Of a DNA stretch of 64,000 nucleotides, positions 22,085-33,342 are shown piece after piece; within the stretch, counting starts at the first letter, position 1, and every line of letters starts with the position of its first letter. This DNA is from Lotus japonicus. Taxonomy: Eukaryota > Streptophyta > Magnoliopsida > Fabales > Fabaceae. The stretch lies in NCBI RefSeq assembly GCF_012489685.1, contig NC_080046.1, positions 65,177,984 to 65,241,983 of the forward strand, read 5' to 3'. The translations under genes and the position numbers were made by a program. The notes beneath the pieces are model-generated. The model saw only the letters and a program-made list of their open reading frames with translations, was not told the origin of the DNA and ran no database searches.

Positions 22085-24525
22085 TGTTGTTGTTCTTTGA
22101 ATTTGATATTAGAAAACTATCTATATGCTCTTTTTGGATCGAAGCTATTTGTTATGGATTATTATCTTTTGCTTTAATGTTAAATCAAACCTTTTGATAC
22201 TTCTAGTATTAGCATTGGAATTTATTTTAATTTTGCTGCATTTGCGTTTATGAATCCGGTTGTTTATTTGTTCACAGCCTGCAATTATTCGCGTATTCAA
22301 TCTGTAATTTTTTATGCATATTTGAATTGTATTTGATCCATTTTGATAGTGAAGCCTATTCTTTATTAGTTTGCAATTGTGGATCATCTTGTGTTACTCC
22401 AGTAGAGGAGTCAATGATGCAAATCTGTTTACTGTGATTCTGGTTTGCAGCATATCAAAACTGTGTACAATTGTTGTTGTTTTGGCCTGACTCATGGTGC
22501 TGTGGATGATGAGATTAACAATTATACAGTTATCCCTGACTGATATATCAGGTGCTGATAAATTTGTAATCTGACATGCACCTCTAGGCTTTGCTTTAAA
22601 GTGCATTGTTGTTTTCAACTTGTTTATCTGAACTTGAATACTTCCCTTTCTTTATAGATAAGGGATGGTGAAATGTGTTCTCTGCAATGGATTTCAGTAG
22701 TGAAAATTTAGCTGCATATTAGTTGTGGGAAATCCAATTATCACTGCTCTATCCTGTTTCTTTTATGTTAAGGTCAAGTCTTGCATTGTTTGAAGTTAAT
22801 TTAAAGGTTTTGTTGTTTGGTTAAGAATCTTCATTGGTTTGCTCATGGTGATACATGTTTGGAATTTGAGTTTTGCACCTGATTTGGTTAACTCAGCATT
22901 ACTGGATACTTTTGTTTGTTGGCTTGGTTTGACATGCTCGATGTTGTGTATCTGATCTTCAGTTTATTTCTGTTCAATCCTTATATTTTATAGTTTCCTG
23001 TTGGTTAACTCCACATTACTGGATATTTGACAGCATTCTTTGCTTCACATACTACATTTTATTATGTACAATAGATAGATGTGTATACATTTTGTGAAGA
23101 AGTTCTTTTGCTTCCAGCATATTATTTTCATATCAGGGTCTCTAGCAGAAGAGAGGGGATATGTTTCTTGTGGATCTTGCACACCAAATGATGATTAGGC
23201 TACTGTCACCTAAGCAATTTTTAGGATACTAAATCATACAAGTTTTAAAACTAATAAGTAAAATGTTTATAACTCTGATCATCACCTCCTACCTCTTTAA
23301 AAGACCTTGCTAATTGGGTTGATGTATATTAAGGATAAGATTCACTCTGATATTTCCCAACAGAAATATAGAAAAACCTAATCGCTCTCTTTTGTTGGGT
23401 TCTTTAATTGTCTTCTTGTAACACTTCATTATAACATTTACTGAAATTCATCTATCTTTGTGTTGAGGCTTCATCATCATGGGTCTTTGTTTTTAATATA
23501 AGTTGATTCAATATCTAAGGCTTTTTAGAGTGTTTAGAGGGTGATGATAAAGGTATAACCGTCTATGCTTTTTTTCCTGAGACTAGTGTGTTTTAGTCTT
23601 CCTGAACCTTACTTTGTTGTGCACTTGTGACTGTAGCATATTTGTAGTGCAAGATCCACAAGCACTATATTCACTAATGCAGAGCTAGCAATACGATGAA
23701 ATGAAAGTTCTATTTTAATACTATAACGTTAGAACCAAAAAGAAAGTTAACATGCCGCCCTGACAAGGAGACATGTGAAATAAAGACACTGACCATCCCC
23801 TCCGTGTGAGAGCACTCCTCTTGTTATGCCCAATTTCGTCTCTGTATTGCGATTCAAATAGGATTTGGTTTTGGGTAACACTGATACATATTCAGATTTT
23901 GGGATATGTTTTTGAAAATTGTTGCTTCCTAAAACTGCTATAGCTACATATGCTCTGTCCTTTAAACAAAATACTGGTGATATGGGTAGGTTTGATCTAG
24001 TTGTGTAACTAAGTAGTATTGGAACAGCTTGAAATGTGAAGTTCGTACTTCAGCAATTTTTTTCTATCAAATAATATTTTGCCTAAAAAAAGCAATGTAG
24101 ACTTCTTATTTTTTTATTTGATTTAAACTTATATTTTTCATCAATAGATCTTCATTAGTTCCAAAATTATGATTCTTTCTCTAGAAGTTTTAAAAAATAG
24201 TTTGCAATTGAAAAAAATCCATTTTAATGAAACTTAGAGAATACAGGGGTTTTTACATTTAAGACTAGTTATTTATATAAAAATAACTAGAAAAACCTTG
24301 AGGGGGTTAAAAATAAATAGCAAAATGAATGGTTCGCGTTAAAACTATTTATTTATATAAAATTAAGTAGATAAAAGAAAATGAGAGGTGAGAGGAGAGG
24401 GGTTGGAACAAAATTTTATAAGTTGTACGTGTAATATTATGAAGTCTTTTTTTTTTCTTTTTTTAAAGCTAACCATCATTTTTTTAAGCAACACTAACCT
24501 TCATTTATCTTGAGTTAAGATGAAT
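22085..24525. other. RPL26 3' UTR and downstream region
   Basis: T-rich, transcript-like sequence to ~23100, then AT-rich DNA. Segment 22492-22990 recurs at 36747-37400. No coding sequence recognised. Confidence 0.5.
22492..22990. repeat. Duplicated block Z, copy 1
   Basis: Collinear with 36747-37400; shared landmarks include TTTGACATGCTCGATG, TACATGTTTG and GAGTTAATTTAAAGG / AGTTAATTTAAAGG. Diverged, with indels. Confidence 0.7.
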
Positions 24526-24811
24526 ATTTTCTTTGGATATTATTTTGAGTTTACATGTATTCTTTACCGGAGTCAATCTTGTTCAAGCTGGAAACATTTA
24601 TGATGGGTTAATTTTTCTAGCGGAATATTTTTCATTTATAATACTCAAACGATATCATGCTTAAGGATAATCAAACATATACTACTTGAAACAATCCCTA
24701 ATTGGTTCTCTTAGCATATTTGAGAGTGAGGTTAACTCTCTTAGAAGGATTGAAGTGTATATAACTCCATGGATGATGGCATTATGAGACTAAGAGTTTT
24801 ACAGTTATCTC
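24526..24811. repeat. Duplicated block X, copy 1
   Basis: Close match to 36505-36793 over ~285 bp, from CTTTGGATATTATTTTGAG to ACAGTTATCTCTGG. An 81-bp period follows: TTAACTCTCTTAGAAGGATT occurs at ~24732 and again at ~24813. Confidence 0.85.
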
Positions 24812-24862
24812 TGGTTAACTCTCTTAGAAGGATTGAAGTGTATATAACTCCCTTACATTAAT

Positions 24863-25083
24863 GGGAGAACCTAATATGCACCATTTTTAGGTGGTGTAAT
24901 TTTACACCATCTACTTTGACCGGGTATAGCAAGTCAACACATTATTTTTTTTAAGAAAAAATATCATTAAAAATTTGTCATATATTAAATTTATTTAAAA
25001 AAATGTGTTGACCTGTTATAGTAGGTTAAAAAAAGTGGTCTAAAATTAGACCACTTTAAAAGTGGTCCACATTAGGGTTCACC
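24863..25083. mobile_element. MULE-type MITE with 9-bp TSD and a paralogous empty site
   Basis: 221 bp, ends GGGAGAACCTAATATG and (inverse) GGTGAACCCTAATGTG; long inverted arms include GTCAACACAT / ATGTGTTGAC. The 9-bp duplication TACATTAAT lies at 24854-24862 and 25084-25092. The paralogous block at ~39581-39600 reads CCCTTACATTAATTGTGG with one copy of the 9-mer and no insert. A 9-bp TSD and long TIRs point to Mutator-like elements. Confidence 0.85.
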
Positions 25084-25500
25084 TACATTAATTGTGGTTT
25101 TCAATTCCAAAATTTTAATTACCACATACAATTAATTACTACTAATTCAACTAATTATGACTTTTAGTATATCAATTGTGAGTGAGAGAAAATGACAAAG
25201 AGTAAATATTGAAGAATTATTTTTTAAATATCAATACATTTATTAGACTCATTTAGTGCTTTCTTAATAAACGCAATTTTTTGTATTAAGTCTTATAATT
25301 AGAAACGGATGAACTTTCGAAAAAAAAAGGAACGGATGAAATATTAAGAGCATCTACATATCATATTCACTAAAATATCTACGATTCATTTTTTACAATT
25401 TCTTATAATGTCACATCATTTACACCATTTTACTAACTTTTTACTCCAACCCAACAACTCTTAAAAGTTTCTATAATGGATTCAACCATTAACGTCACAT
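25084..25500. repeat. Duplicated block Y, copy 1
   Basis: Matches 39581-40672 (interrupted there by a ~650-bp insert). It includes the start of a MITE (25348-25500) that is complete in the other copy, and a 17-nt retroposon footprint at 25314-25330 flanked by AACGGATGAA. Confidence 0.85.
25348..25500. mobile_element. Tourist-like MITE D, right end missing
   Basis: Starts TAA|GAGCATCTACATATCATATT, as do the complete relatives at 26551, 26909 and 40515, but the homology stops at ~25500. Confidence 0.7.
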
Positions 25501-25916
25501 GGGAGTAAGTTACTGTCATTTGTTACTGATTAGTGTATGAAGGTGCGATGACATTACAGTTCTGCGATGGTGTAGCGCTAGAGTTACATTTCTATTCAGA
25601 CAGTTAAATTAACATTTAGAAATTGTTTAGGCAACAATGTACCTTTTTATTTTATTTTTTCAGTTTTTAAGTGATCTCTCTTGTTGCTGTAGTTTATTTA
25701 TTTTTGTTCACATCTTATAAAATTGCACCAATGTTTTTTCTCAGGCTTAACTCGTCAGGTATACATTTTCCATTTTCCAAGAAATGTTACATATTCCATC
25801 TTATAAAATTGCACCAATGTAATTTCTGCTGGTATACATTTTCCAAGGTTAAACTTACTATTTTCTTATTTCAACAAGAAATGCAGAATCATATCAAATC
25901 AAGTTTCCTACGCTAT

Positions 25917-26423
25917 TTATGGTGTAGAAAGAACATCATCACTACTAGCAGTATCCAATTCCCTGAGGCTGAGAGCTTGGAACACAGTAGAGCTCCTTTC
26001 AAATATCTGAGCCCTTCGGTTGTAATCCATAGGCTCTTTCCCAATATCAGCACCCATGATTGCCTCTCTTTCCAGACACTCCAAAAGCTCCACCGCTCCC
26101 TTCCCTTCTCTGCAGTTGTGCCTGTACCTCATTATTCCAGTTGCCTCTCCTTCTCCTTCTTCCAGTTTCAGATCTCTCTCCAATTCTGTCACCAACCTCG
26201 AACTCGCACACTGCACCACCAAACATGAGGCGTGGTTTGACTGTGAGTGGCGGATAAACAATGGCTGTGAGTGGCGGATAAACAATCTTGTATTTGAATT
26301 GGCAACGCTCCTTGGGAAAGCGGATGAAATGGCAAGGTTGTTGTGGTTGGAGAAGCTCAAAGGAATAGAAGAACAGAACATGTGTGTGTTAGCAAGACAT
26401 GAAGAAGAAAACCCCTTCATCAT
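25917..26423 (-). CDS. Putative plastid protein with a CHLOROPLAST VESICULATION-like C-terminus
   Basis: Single-exon 168-aa ORF with two adjacent Met codons at the start. Residues ~1-70 are Ser/Asn/Arg-rich and nearly free of acids, like a plastid transit peptide. The conserved-looking part is C-terminal: ELERDLKLEEGEGE, CREGKGAVELLECLEREAIM, then GADIGKEPMDYNRRAQIFER and SSTVFQAL. This pattern recalls the plant CV (CHLOROPLAST VESICULATION) family, which binds thylakoid proteins and promotes chloroplast breakdown in senescence and stress; the link is from memory and tentative. A tandem duplication has doubled LFIRHSQ in the presequence (plus-strand 26237-26283). No introns are needed. Confidence 0.55.
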   Translation of the reverse strand: MMKGFSSSCLANTHMFCSSIPLSFSNHNNLAISSAFPRSVANSNTRLFIRHSQPLFIRHSQSNHASCLVVQCASSRLVTELERDLKLEEGEGEATGIMRYRHNCREGKGAVELLECLEREAIMGADIGKEPMDYNRRAQIFERSSTVFQALSLRELDTASSDDVLSTP

Positions 26424-26550
26424 TTTGGCTGGTTGGTTTGAATCAACTTCTTAGGGAGCGTTACAAGGTTCCAACAAGGTCTTTGATTCTATTTTTAGTC
26501 TAGAGGCTTGTGTTGCATTGAAAGGTTCCAACTTGCAAGTTATGTTATTA

Positions 26551-26905
26551 GAGCATCTACATCCATCATACTCACTAAAATATCTACACATCATTTTTTT
26601 CATTTTCCCATGATGCCACATCATCTACCCCATTTTATTAACTTTTTACTCCAACCCAACAACTCTTAAAAGTTTTTATAGTGCATTCCACTATTAACAT
26701 CACATTTGTATATTTTATTATTTATCTTCATTTTAATTAATTGTAAGTGTTTGTAATAAATGCAAACTCATCTTTCAAGTCTAGTGTGGAGTATCTATTC
26801 CCACATACTCATATTTGCCATGTTGAAATTGAATATGTACTCTAATGGTAATAGATACTCATATGAATATGTATTTAACATTAGATACTACCATTGGAAA
26901 TGCTC
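26551..26905. mobile_element. Tourist-like MITE A
   Basis: 355 bp with ends GAGCATCTACATCC / inverse GAGCATTTCCAATGG and TTA on both sides (26548-26550, 26906-26908). TTA target and inverted ends fit PIF/Harbinger MITEs. Confidence 0.8.
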
Positions 26906-26908
26906 TTA

Positions 26909-27226
26909 GAGCATCTTTAACCATGATACTCACTAAACTTTTTACAACTTCCAATAATGTCACATCATCTACATCTTTTTATTAATTTTTACTCCAACCC
27001 AACAACTCTTAAAAGTTTATATAAAAATTTATTTTATTAATTGCAAGTTTTATTTAAACCTTTTACATTAAGCAATAATAAATGCAAACACACTTTTCAT
27101 GACTAAATTGAGTATCTACACTCACATACTCTCACTAGCCATGTTGGAATTAAAAATATGCTCCAATGGTAATAGATATTGGTGAGAGTATGTATTTGAC
27201 ATTACATACTCTCATTGGAGATGCTC
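26909..27226. mobile_element. Tourist-like MITE B, abutting A
   Basis: 318 bp, same family as A (GAGCATCTTTAACC / inverse GAGCATCTCCAATG). Its left TTA (26906-26908) is also the right TTA of A; right TTA at 27227-27229. Confidence 0.8.
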
Positions 27227-27229
27227 TTA

Positions 27230-28238
27230 TACTATTAAATACTTTCATGTTTTGAAAAAAACTTAAACTAATTTAATTATATTTTTTATATTTTCTTATT
27301 CAATTTTGTCAAAAATATTAAATACTAGTAATGGAATTTTTGTCACTCTTGTAGTCCACCAAGTAATTCAATAGATGAAAAATTTGAATTTCTAGAGTTA
27401 TAGTTAGTGAATGGTAGTGGCATTGGAAATAAATTAAAATATGAAAAGCTGAAATACGAAGTTTCAAATGTGAGGGTAGGTTTGAAAAAAAAAATGCTAC
27501 CTAAATATTAGAAATAGACTTATATTTAAGGAAAAAAAAAACTATAAAAATGGTCTTATAACAAAAGAATGGAGGGAGTATTAATATTTTTAGGGTTACA
27601 AAATATTAAAATAAAACAAAACTATTTGAGGTAATAATTATTTAAATTTGGTCAAGATTGGAAGTGGCTTAATCATATATGGGTTGCCATTGGCTATTAG
27701 AGTTGCAAGGCGGCACGCATTCCAAAAAGTAAAAATGTTTTGTTCACACTCTTTCACTTACACTTGAAAGAGAGATATATGAAGAAAAGAAAAATAATTG
27801 AAAGAATGATAAACGATGTGATATGAAAAGAAAAAGATAAGAGAAATAAGATGGAAGAGAAAGTGAAATGTAAATGCATCATAATTGTTCAAGTCTTGTT
27901 TCATATTTCAAATTTTTTATTTTTTATTAATAGTTGTAAAATTATTTGGTTTTATTTTTAGTTTATTAAATTTGAAAAAAATATTTTTATTTCTGTTAAT
28001 TTAATAATTAAATATTTCAATGTTTTCTATAATAAATAATATTTTTAATAATCATAAACACAAAAATTAAATTCTTACATGAACCACCACAAGGTTCAAA
28101 CAAGATGGAAAATTGGATACGGCAACAAAAGTGTTTTGCTTTGCTATTGCAAGGCACAAACTTGAAGATTTATCAACACAAAGGAAAATTGATTTTGATA
28201 TACTCGGAACCGCCATAGACTATAAGTCGGCACACTTA
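27230..28238. other. AT-rich intergenic
   Basis: Very AT-rich. A Stowaway-type right end (GAATGGAGGGAGTA) is seen near 27565-27580 without a matching left end. No gene. Confidence 0.5.
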
Positions 28239-28240
28239 TA

Positions 28241-28551
28241 TTCCCTCCTGTTCTTTTTATAAGAATTTTTTTGGTAAAGTCACATAAATTAAGGAAACTA
28301 ATATTTTTTATAAAATAAACTACTATACTTAATTTCAATGATGTTTTTTTTTTTCACAAAAACAATCATGCTAATTACCATAAATGTTGACAATACCTAT
28401 TGGGTGCTTGCAATTTTCCTCCAAATTTTTGTAGGGTAATATGTCCCTTTACATTTGAATGAATTATTTGATTTAATTTTATAAGTGTGTTTCTTATAGA
28501 AATGACCAAAAAAAAATTCAAAGTGTTTCTTATAGAAATAACCGGAGGGAG
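28241..28551. mobile_element. Stowaway-like MITE
   Basis: Ends TTCCCTCCTGTTC...TATAAGAA and TTCTTATAGAAATAACCGGAGGGAG, bordered by TA (28239-28240, 28552-28553). The right end contains a ~36-bp local repeat of GTGTTTCTTATAGAAAT. Confidence 0.7.
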
Positions 28552-28594
28552 TAATTTAATAAGGCCTTTATCATTTTAATTTTTAACTAAGTGA

Positions 28595-28641
28595 TAATGT
28601 TAAAGTTTTCCATTGTACAAAAAAAAAAGTAATGTTAAAGT
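28595..28641 (+). mobile_element. Ultra-short retroposon footprint with 12-bp TSD
   Basis: TAATGTTAAAGT at 28595-28606 and 28630-28641 brackets 23 bases: TTTCCATTGTAC followed by oligo(A) and a G. The TTGTAC-A(n) end resembles a SINE 3' end. Confidence 0.65.
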
Positions 28642-28703
28642 GAGAGTTAATTTTTGTTATGGTGATGAATCTTATTTGTGTTAACTCACACTCTTAGAAC
28701 TAA

Positions 28704-29069
28704 GGGCTCGTTTGGTGGTCAGGATATTATAAGAGCAGGATGTGATAAATGATTGGATAAGACTTTTATCATATCATGCGTTTGAGGCGGACATGATACT
28801 GATAGGATATGATAGAAACAATGAAAAATGTATCAAATTTTCCTTTGACATAAAAAATTTATAATATTCATAAACTAATATCCTATCATGTCAGGATAAT
28901 TTCTATCCTGACTCCCCCCTCAAGATAACTTTTACACATGATAGACATTATAGGATAAGGGACATGATAGTGTTATCCTATGCCGCTGGCGCAACAAACG
29001 ACATATTACAGCAAGATATGATTACTGCTATCCTATCCTGTCTGCTTATTCTGTCCACCAAATGGGCCA
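28704..29069. mobile_element. Tourist-like MITE
   Basis: 366 bp with ends GGGCTCGTTTGGTGG and (inverse) TGGCCCATTTGGTGG, flanked by TAA at 28701-28703 and 29070-29072. Confidence 0.8.
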
Positions 29070-29094
29070 TAAAGATTAATTTTTAATACTTTTA

Positions 29095-29371
29095 GGCCCC
29101 GTTTGGATGAACTTATTTGAGTTTATCTGATAGCATAAACGTTTATGTTAGTGTTTGGGAGAGCTTATGTAAACAACTTAGGCCTATCATAAGTTGCTTT
29201 GAGCTTATTTTCATAAGTTATTCAGGATAGCTTATAAATAAGAGCTTAGGCTTATATAGTTTATTTTCAATTTATGTCAATAAGTTTTTAAAATAGCTTA
29301 TGAATAAGCACTTATGTCATAAGCGCTTATGACCATAAGTGCTTAATTAAGTTGTTGTCCCAAACGGGACA
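29095..29371. mobile_element. MITE with GGCCCCGTTTGG ends
   Basis: Left GGCCCCGTTTGGATGAAC, right inverse TGTCCCGTTTGGGACAAC. The interior is rich in inverted CTTATG / CATAAG motifs. Target duplication not clear. Confidence 0.65.
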
Positions 29372-29460
29372 ATCGTTTTGTTGCTTCGCTTTTTATGAGG
29401 CTTATTTATGTTGACATTTTACAAATTTATAGTACCAATATACGATATCTAGCTCCGCTA

Positions 29461-29640
29461 ACAACACTTTTTCTCAACCATTTTGGTCGAAACTTTGGAA
29501 GAGCAAGGTTGTCCCTCAATACAAGGAACTTGCTTGGAGGCTTTGTAACGATGTCATTCTGGTGCGTGATGTCATTCTTTGTGGATATGTTGACTCCGTC
29601 GTGCCATTTGGAGCTTGAGTTTGATGCTATGCGTTATTCT
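29461..29640 (+). mobile_element. LINE fragment, zf-RVT region
   Basis: With the right frame the plus strand reads WSKLWKSKVVPQYKELAWRL then CNDVILVRDVILCGYVDS, the zinc-binding/RVT-associated region of plant LINE polyproteins (usual form W..LWK..VP.K...WRL..N.LPVRD.L). The frame closes soon after at TGA/TAG codons. Reverse transcriptase and RNase H parts are absent. Confidence 0.7.
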
Positions 29641-29872
29641 ACTTCACATGTCAAGCAACCACTTATCCCAAAAACTTAAAGCGTGAATAAATGCACAGAC
29701 TGACCTACCATGTACTTAAATTTCACTTGTTGATTAGAAAGTGATGGCAACAAGCATTTAACTCTAGACCGCTAAGTCATAGAGACTCTGATATATCTCA
29801 AAAAGTGAGATGCAACAAATGTGGTTTGCATTACCCCTTTGCTTGCACATGTTCCTAACCCTACCCTTAGAG

Positions 29873-30055
29873 CTGGGCGAATTGGCCCGTGCCTGGGGCC
29901 GGCCCGCTTAACCTGCAACCCGCGCGGGCTGTGGCCCGGTGATTGATTGCTCGTTTAAAAGCGGGCCTACGCGGTCTGGCCCGCTCAACCCGTGAGTTCA
30001 GGCGGGTTGAACCGCGGTTTTGCGGGCTGGACCGCATTACAAAAGAAAAAAAAAT
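29873..30055. mobile_element. hAT-like terminal fragment
   Basis: Starts AGAGCTGGGCGAATTGGCCC and has dense GGCCCGC / GCGGGC motifs, typical of hAT subterminal regions. No matching right end or target duplication found. Confidence 0.5.
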
Positions 30056-30253
30056 ATAAGTCTTGAATTGAAGAACTGGCCCAACAGAAAAAATAAAATA
30101 AAATTTAAGACACCAAAAGACAAAAGTCCAACCCATTCCTCTCTCTAAAATCTGGTTTCATTCCTAAATTTACAAACCCTAAATTAGTTTGATTCCTCTC
30201 TCTCTCAAAAACACGTACGCTCCCTCTCTTCCTCAAGTCCCAGCGCCAGCAAC

Positions 30254-31445
30254 CAGAGGCGGATCTACCGCCTGGCCACCTTGGGCCCGTGCCCAGGCTT
30301 CTGGCAAAAAAAAAGTTTTTTCTTTGGCCCATATCATATTTTGGGCCACAAAAAATAAAATAAAAAGGGCAAATGTAAAGGTAAGGGAAAAATTCAGGGA
30401 CTAGTTGATAAAAACAAAATTCTGAAACCCTATTCTTTGACTTGCTCGATTGTTCATTGCTGACGCACGGCTTCACCACTTCCTTCACGCACGGCTTCAC
30501 CTCTGTTCACCATTGTTCAATTGCTCCTTCCACCAAACCACCAAGCAGAAGCAGGTAAATTTCTTAATCAATTGTGACTTTGTCTCTGTCCTCTGACTCT
30601 GATTCTCTGTGAATCGATTGTGTTGGCGTGAGTGGGTGAGGCCGTGAGGGTCTGGAACTGTATCTCTGTGAATCGATTGTGCTGGCGTGGGTGGGTGAGA
30701 GTGTGAGACGGTGAGTGAAGCAAGGGGAGCAGTCGGCGACGGTGGGTGAGTGAAGAGGGAGTGGCGGTGTGGGAAGGGGGTGAGTGAAGAAGTGAGACTG
30801 TGAGAGACAGAGAGAGTGTGGGCTATGTGGCCTGTGGGTGGGCGGTTTGTCAATTTCATTGTGAAGCATGTAGTCATTGTGGTGAAAGAGTGAGTGAGAG
30901 AGACAGGGTGAGAATTTTGAATCTGATGATGGATTCCACCCTCTGATGCTTTGCGTTTTTTTAAGCTATGATCCTCATGAAAGTTATGATCTATTCTTGA
31001 TTCACATCATCCACAAACTCTCCAGTTTTTTATTTCAATTTCGCACTCGTTTTCATCCATTATTCTGGTGGCTTTCCATTTTATTATACTGATATGTTAT
31101 ATCATGTTGAAGGATTTTTCATACACTCGGATGCAACATTCATAGCCCAGTGGCATTTTTTAGCAAGGAATTGCCAGCTAGTTGCGATGTGTTATAAGGT
31201 GGTGGATTCTAACTCAAAGTTAATTCCTTAGTTTAGTATTTGATTTTATCTTATTTAATATATATACCATTTTGGTCATTACATTATACACTAACATACA
31301 ATTTTAGTCAAAGTTACTCATATGAAAGCATCCAAACGTAAATCACGTCTTTGTCAGATTCAATTTTATCCGATCCAAATCTCCTAACTGATCCAAACAT
31401 ATCCAATGTTGCCCAGGCTCCACAAAATTTCTGGATCCGCCACTG
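30254..31445. mobile_element. Non-autonomous hAT element in a gene-leader-like sequence
   Basis: 1192 bp. Ends CAGAGGCGGATCTA and (inverse) CAGTGGCGGATCCA. 8-bp flanks CCAGCAAC (30246-30253) and CCAGCAGC (31446-31453) differ at one base. The interior has GA/GTG-rich low-complexity DNA (30600-30900) and no transposase. The flanks, when joined, give a pyrimidine-rich, GC-richer stretch ending in a donor-like ACCAG|GTTTGC at 31501, like the first exon of a gene, but no downstream coding exon was found. Confidence 0.8.
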
Positions 31446-31501
31446 CCAGCAGCCACTCGCCCACCACGCCGCGCCACTGCACCTCCCGCCGCATCAACCA
31501 G

Positions 31502-33151
31502 GTTTGCTCCTCCTCTCTTATCTCTTTCCCCTTGTCTACCTAAAGCCTATAATTTCAACGTTATGTATTGTTTGGTACTTTAATAACACAGCACACAATT
31601 AGCCTTACTTTCTGCTAGTGTTTTGTATAATTATGATTGTATCTTCAATCGTGTTTTTATTTATTTATTATTTTACCTATTACTGCAATGGAAAAATGAA
31701 AATTTGATATCTTGTGTTGCTTACATTCTTTCTGTTTTGCTCTGGTTACTTGTAACTTAGTTTAGAACTCAACTTTTCCATTGCTTAGTTTTGAACCGTT
31801 TGTTGGGTGACCATGCCTGCTTCAATGAATCTTTCAAGAAGACATGGATTAAAATGATTGAACAGGCTTCTTTGCTGATTTGTTTGAATATACCATTAAT
31901 TTCATGTTGGTTAGTGGAGGTGTTTTTTTATCTAGTTAAATTCAACTGTTTCAGTGTTGGAGTTGTGTGCCATGTAAATGAAATGAGAATAGAGACAAAT
32001 ATATGCTAGATATTCTTCATATTCTGTATACACCACATAACTGACTTAACCTTGATGTTTTGTTAAGAATGTAACTTTCAATGTAAGCAACCCATTCCTT
32101 TTGGACGCAGGGAGCACATCCACACATGTGCATGACTATGTATAGTGCCTAGGTTTACTTATCATGATGATAGTGTTTTTGAGATAAACTGCATATCACA
32201 ATTTACTTGGGTATATAGTTCTTATTTAAGTTACCATTTTAATTTGTCTCAAGGTAGCAGATTTAACCGTTGAGATGTTCTTAGTACAGAATCTTTTAAA
32301 ACTGAGCTTTTAAAAATCCAAATAGCATGTAAAAGAGCTAGCCTCGTACAATTGCCAATTCACTATCAGAATCTTAACACTTAAGGCTACTGTCGTGGTC
32401 AGGTACAAGAGTTTAAACTTTAAATGGGGGTGTCAGGGCAGGGGGATATACAAGATAAGAATAATTTAGAATCAAATTCTCACCACGTCAATAATAGTGT
32501 AGTAGTAGACTCAAGTAAAAGAAAATGGGATGGTAACTAATCAACCTCTAAACTCATATCTTAGCTAAGTAAAATCCAAATATCAATGAGGACCTCAAAA
32601 AGAATTAAGAGCTAAGTTAATCAAATCACGTCTTTCCTACACCAGGAAACATCAAGGGTCTAATCGTGGATGATTTTATGAAGTCATGAAGTCTTTACTG
32701 TGAGTTTTTATCCTTCAAAGCACTAATGTTTTGCAATCTCCCCCATTTCCACCTCCACCAGCGTGAGAAGAATAAAAGCAAGAGAAGTGAGAGATATAAT
32801 GGAGGTGATGGGAAAAGAAGAGAAAGATAGGAAGAAAAAAAATAATGGATGGGAGGGAGGTAAAGTGGATGTGAATATATCAAAGTTGTCTTCAAAATGA
32901 GTTTAACATTCTGAGCTCTTTGGTTATCTCTAAATTAAGGGTAAAAGTAAAAGTAATAAACTAATTATTCTAAACGTGAAATGAATAGACTCAAGGTTGT
33001 CAAATTCACAATTATGCGTAAACTCCTTTAGAGTCCGTACCGAATTCACCAACAATGAAAAAAATACTTGTGAAAACCTGTTATGGTATACAAAGATAGT
33101 AAACTAGTACCATTGAAGATACATTAACCAAAGGAATTCAACATACCAACT
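31502..33151. other. Intergenic
   Basis: Intron-like or intergenic AT-rich DNA. No coding exon recognised. A purine-rich patch at 32760-32880 is low complexity. Confidence 0.45.
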
Positions 33152-33342
33152 TCATACTAAAGCAAACTTCAACAAAGGACAATAATAGAGTGCAATATTA
33201 CTTAGTACATCTCCTAAAGCATGCATAATAACCAAATCATAAGTTCTTGTAGCAATAACCAAGCAAGGGGCATTCTTCCTAGATTTAAATGCAACAACAC
33301 ATGTGTTGCTTGAAGACTTTGATGAACCAGTCTCACACATTC
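33152..33342 (-). other. Orphan possible exon, unrecognised
   Basis: On the minus strand an acceptor-like TTTCATATCAG precedes AATGTGTGAGACTGG. The following frame reads MCETGSSKSSSNTCVVAFKS, then RKNAPCLVIATRTYDLVIMH before a possible donor. The codon pattern looks real, but no adjoining exon was found and the family is unknown. It lies head-to-head with the EIF1AD-like gene, and the GC-richer DNA at 33480-33700 could be leader sequence of either. Confidence 0.3.

Noticed and set aside
30497..30877. His/Ser/Thr-rich frames in the hAT interior
   Set aside because: They come from GTG/GAG low-complexity repeats inside a transposon with defined ends.
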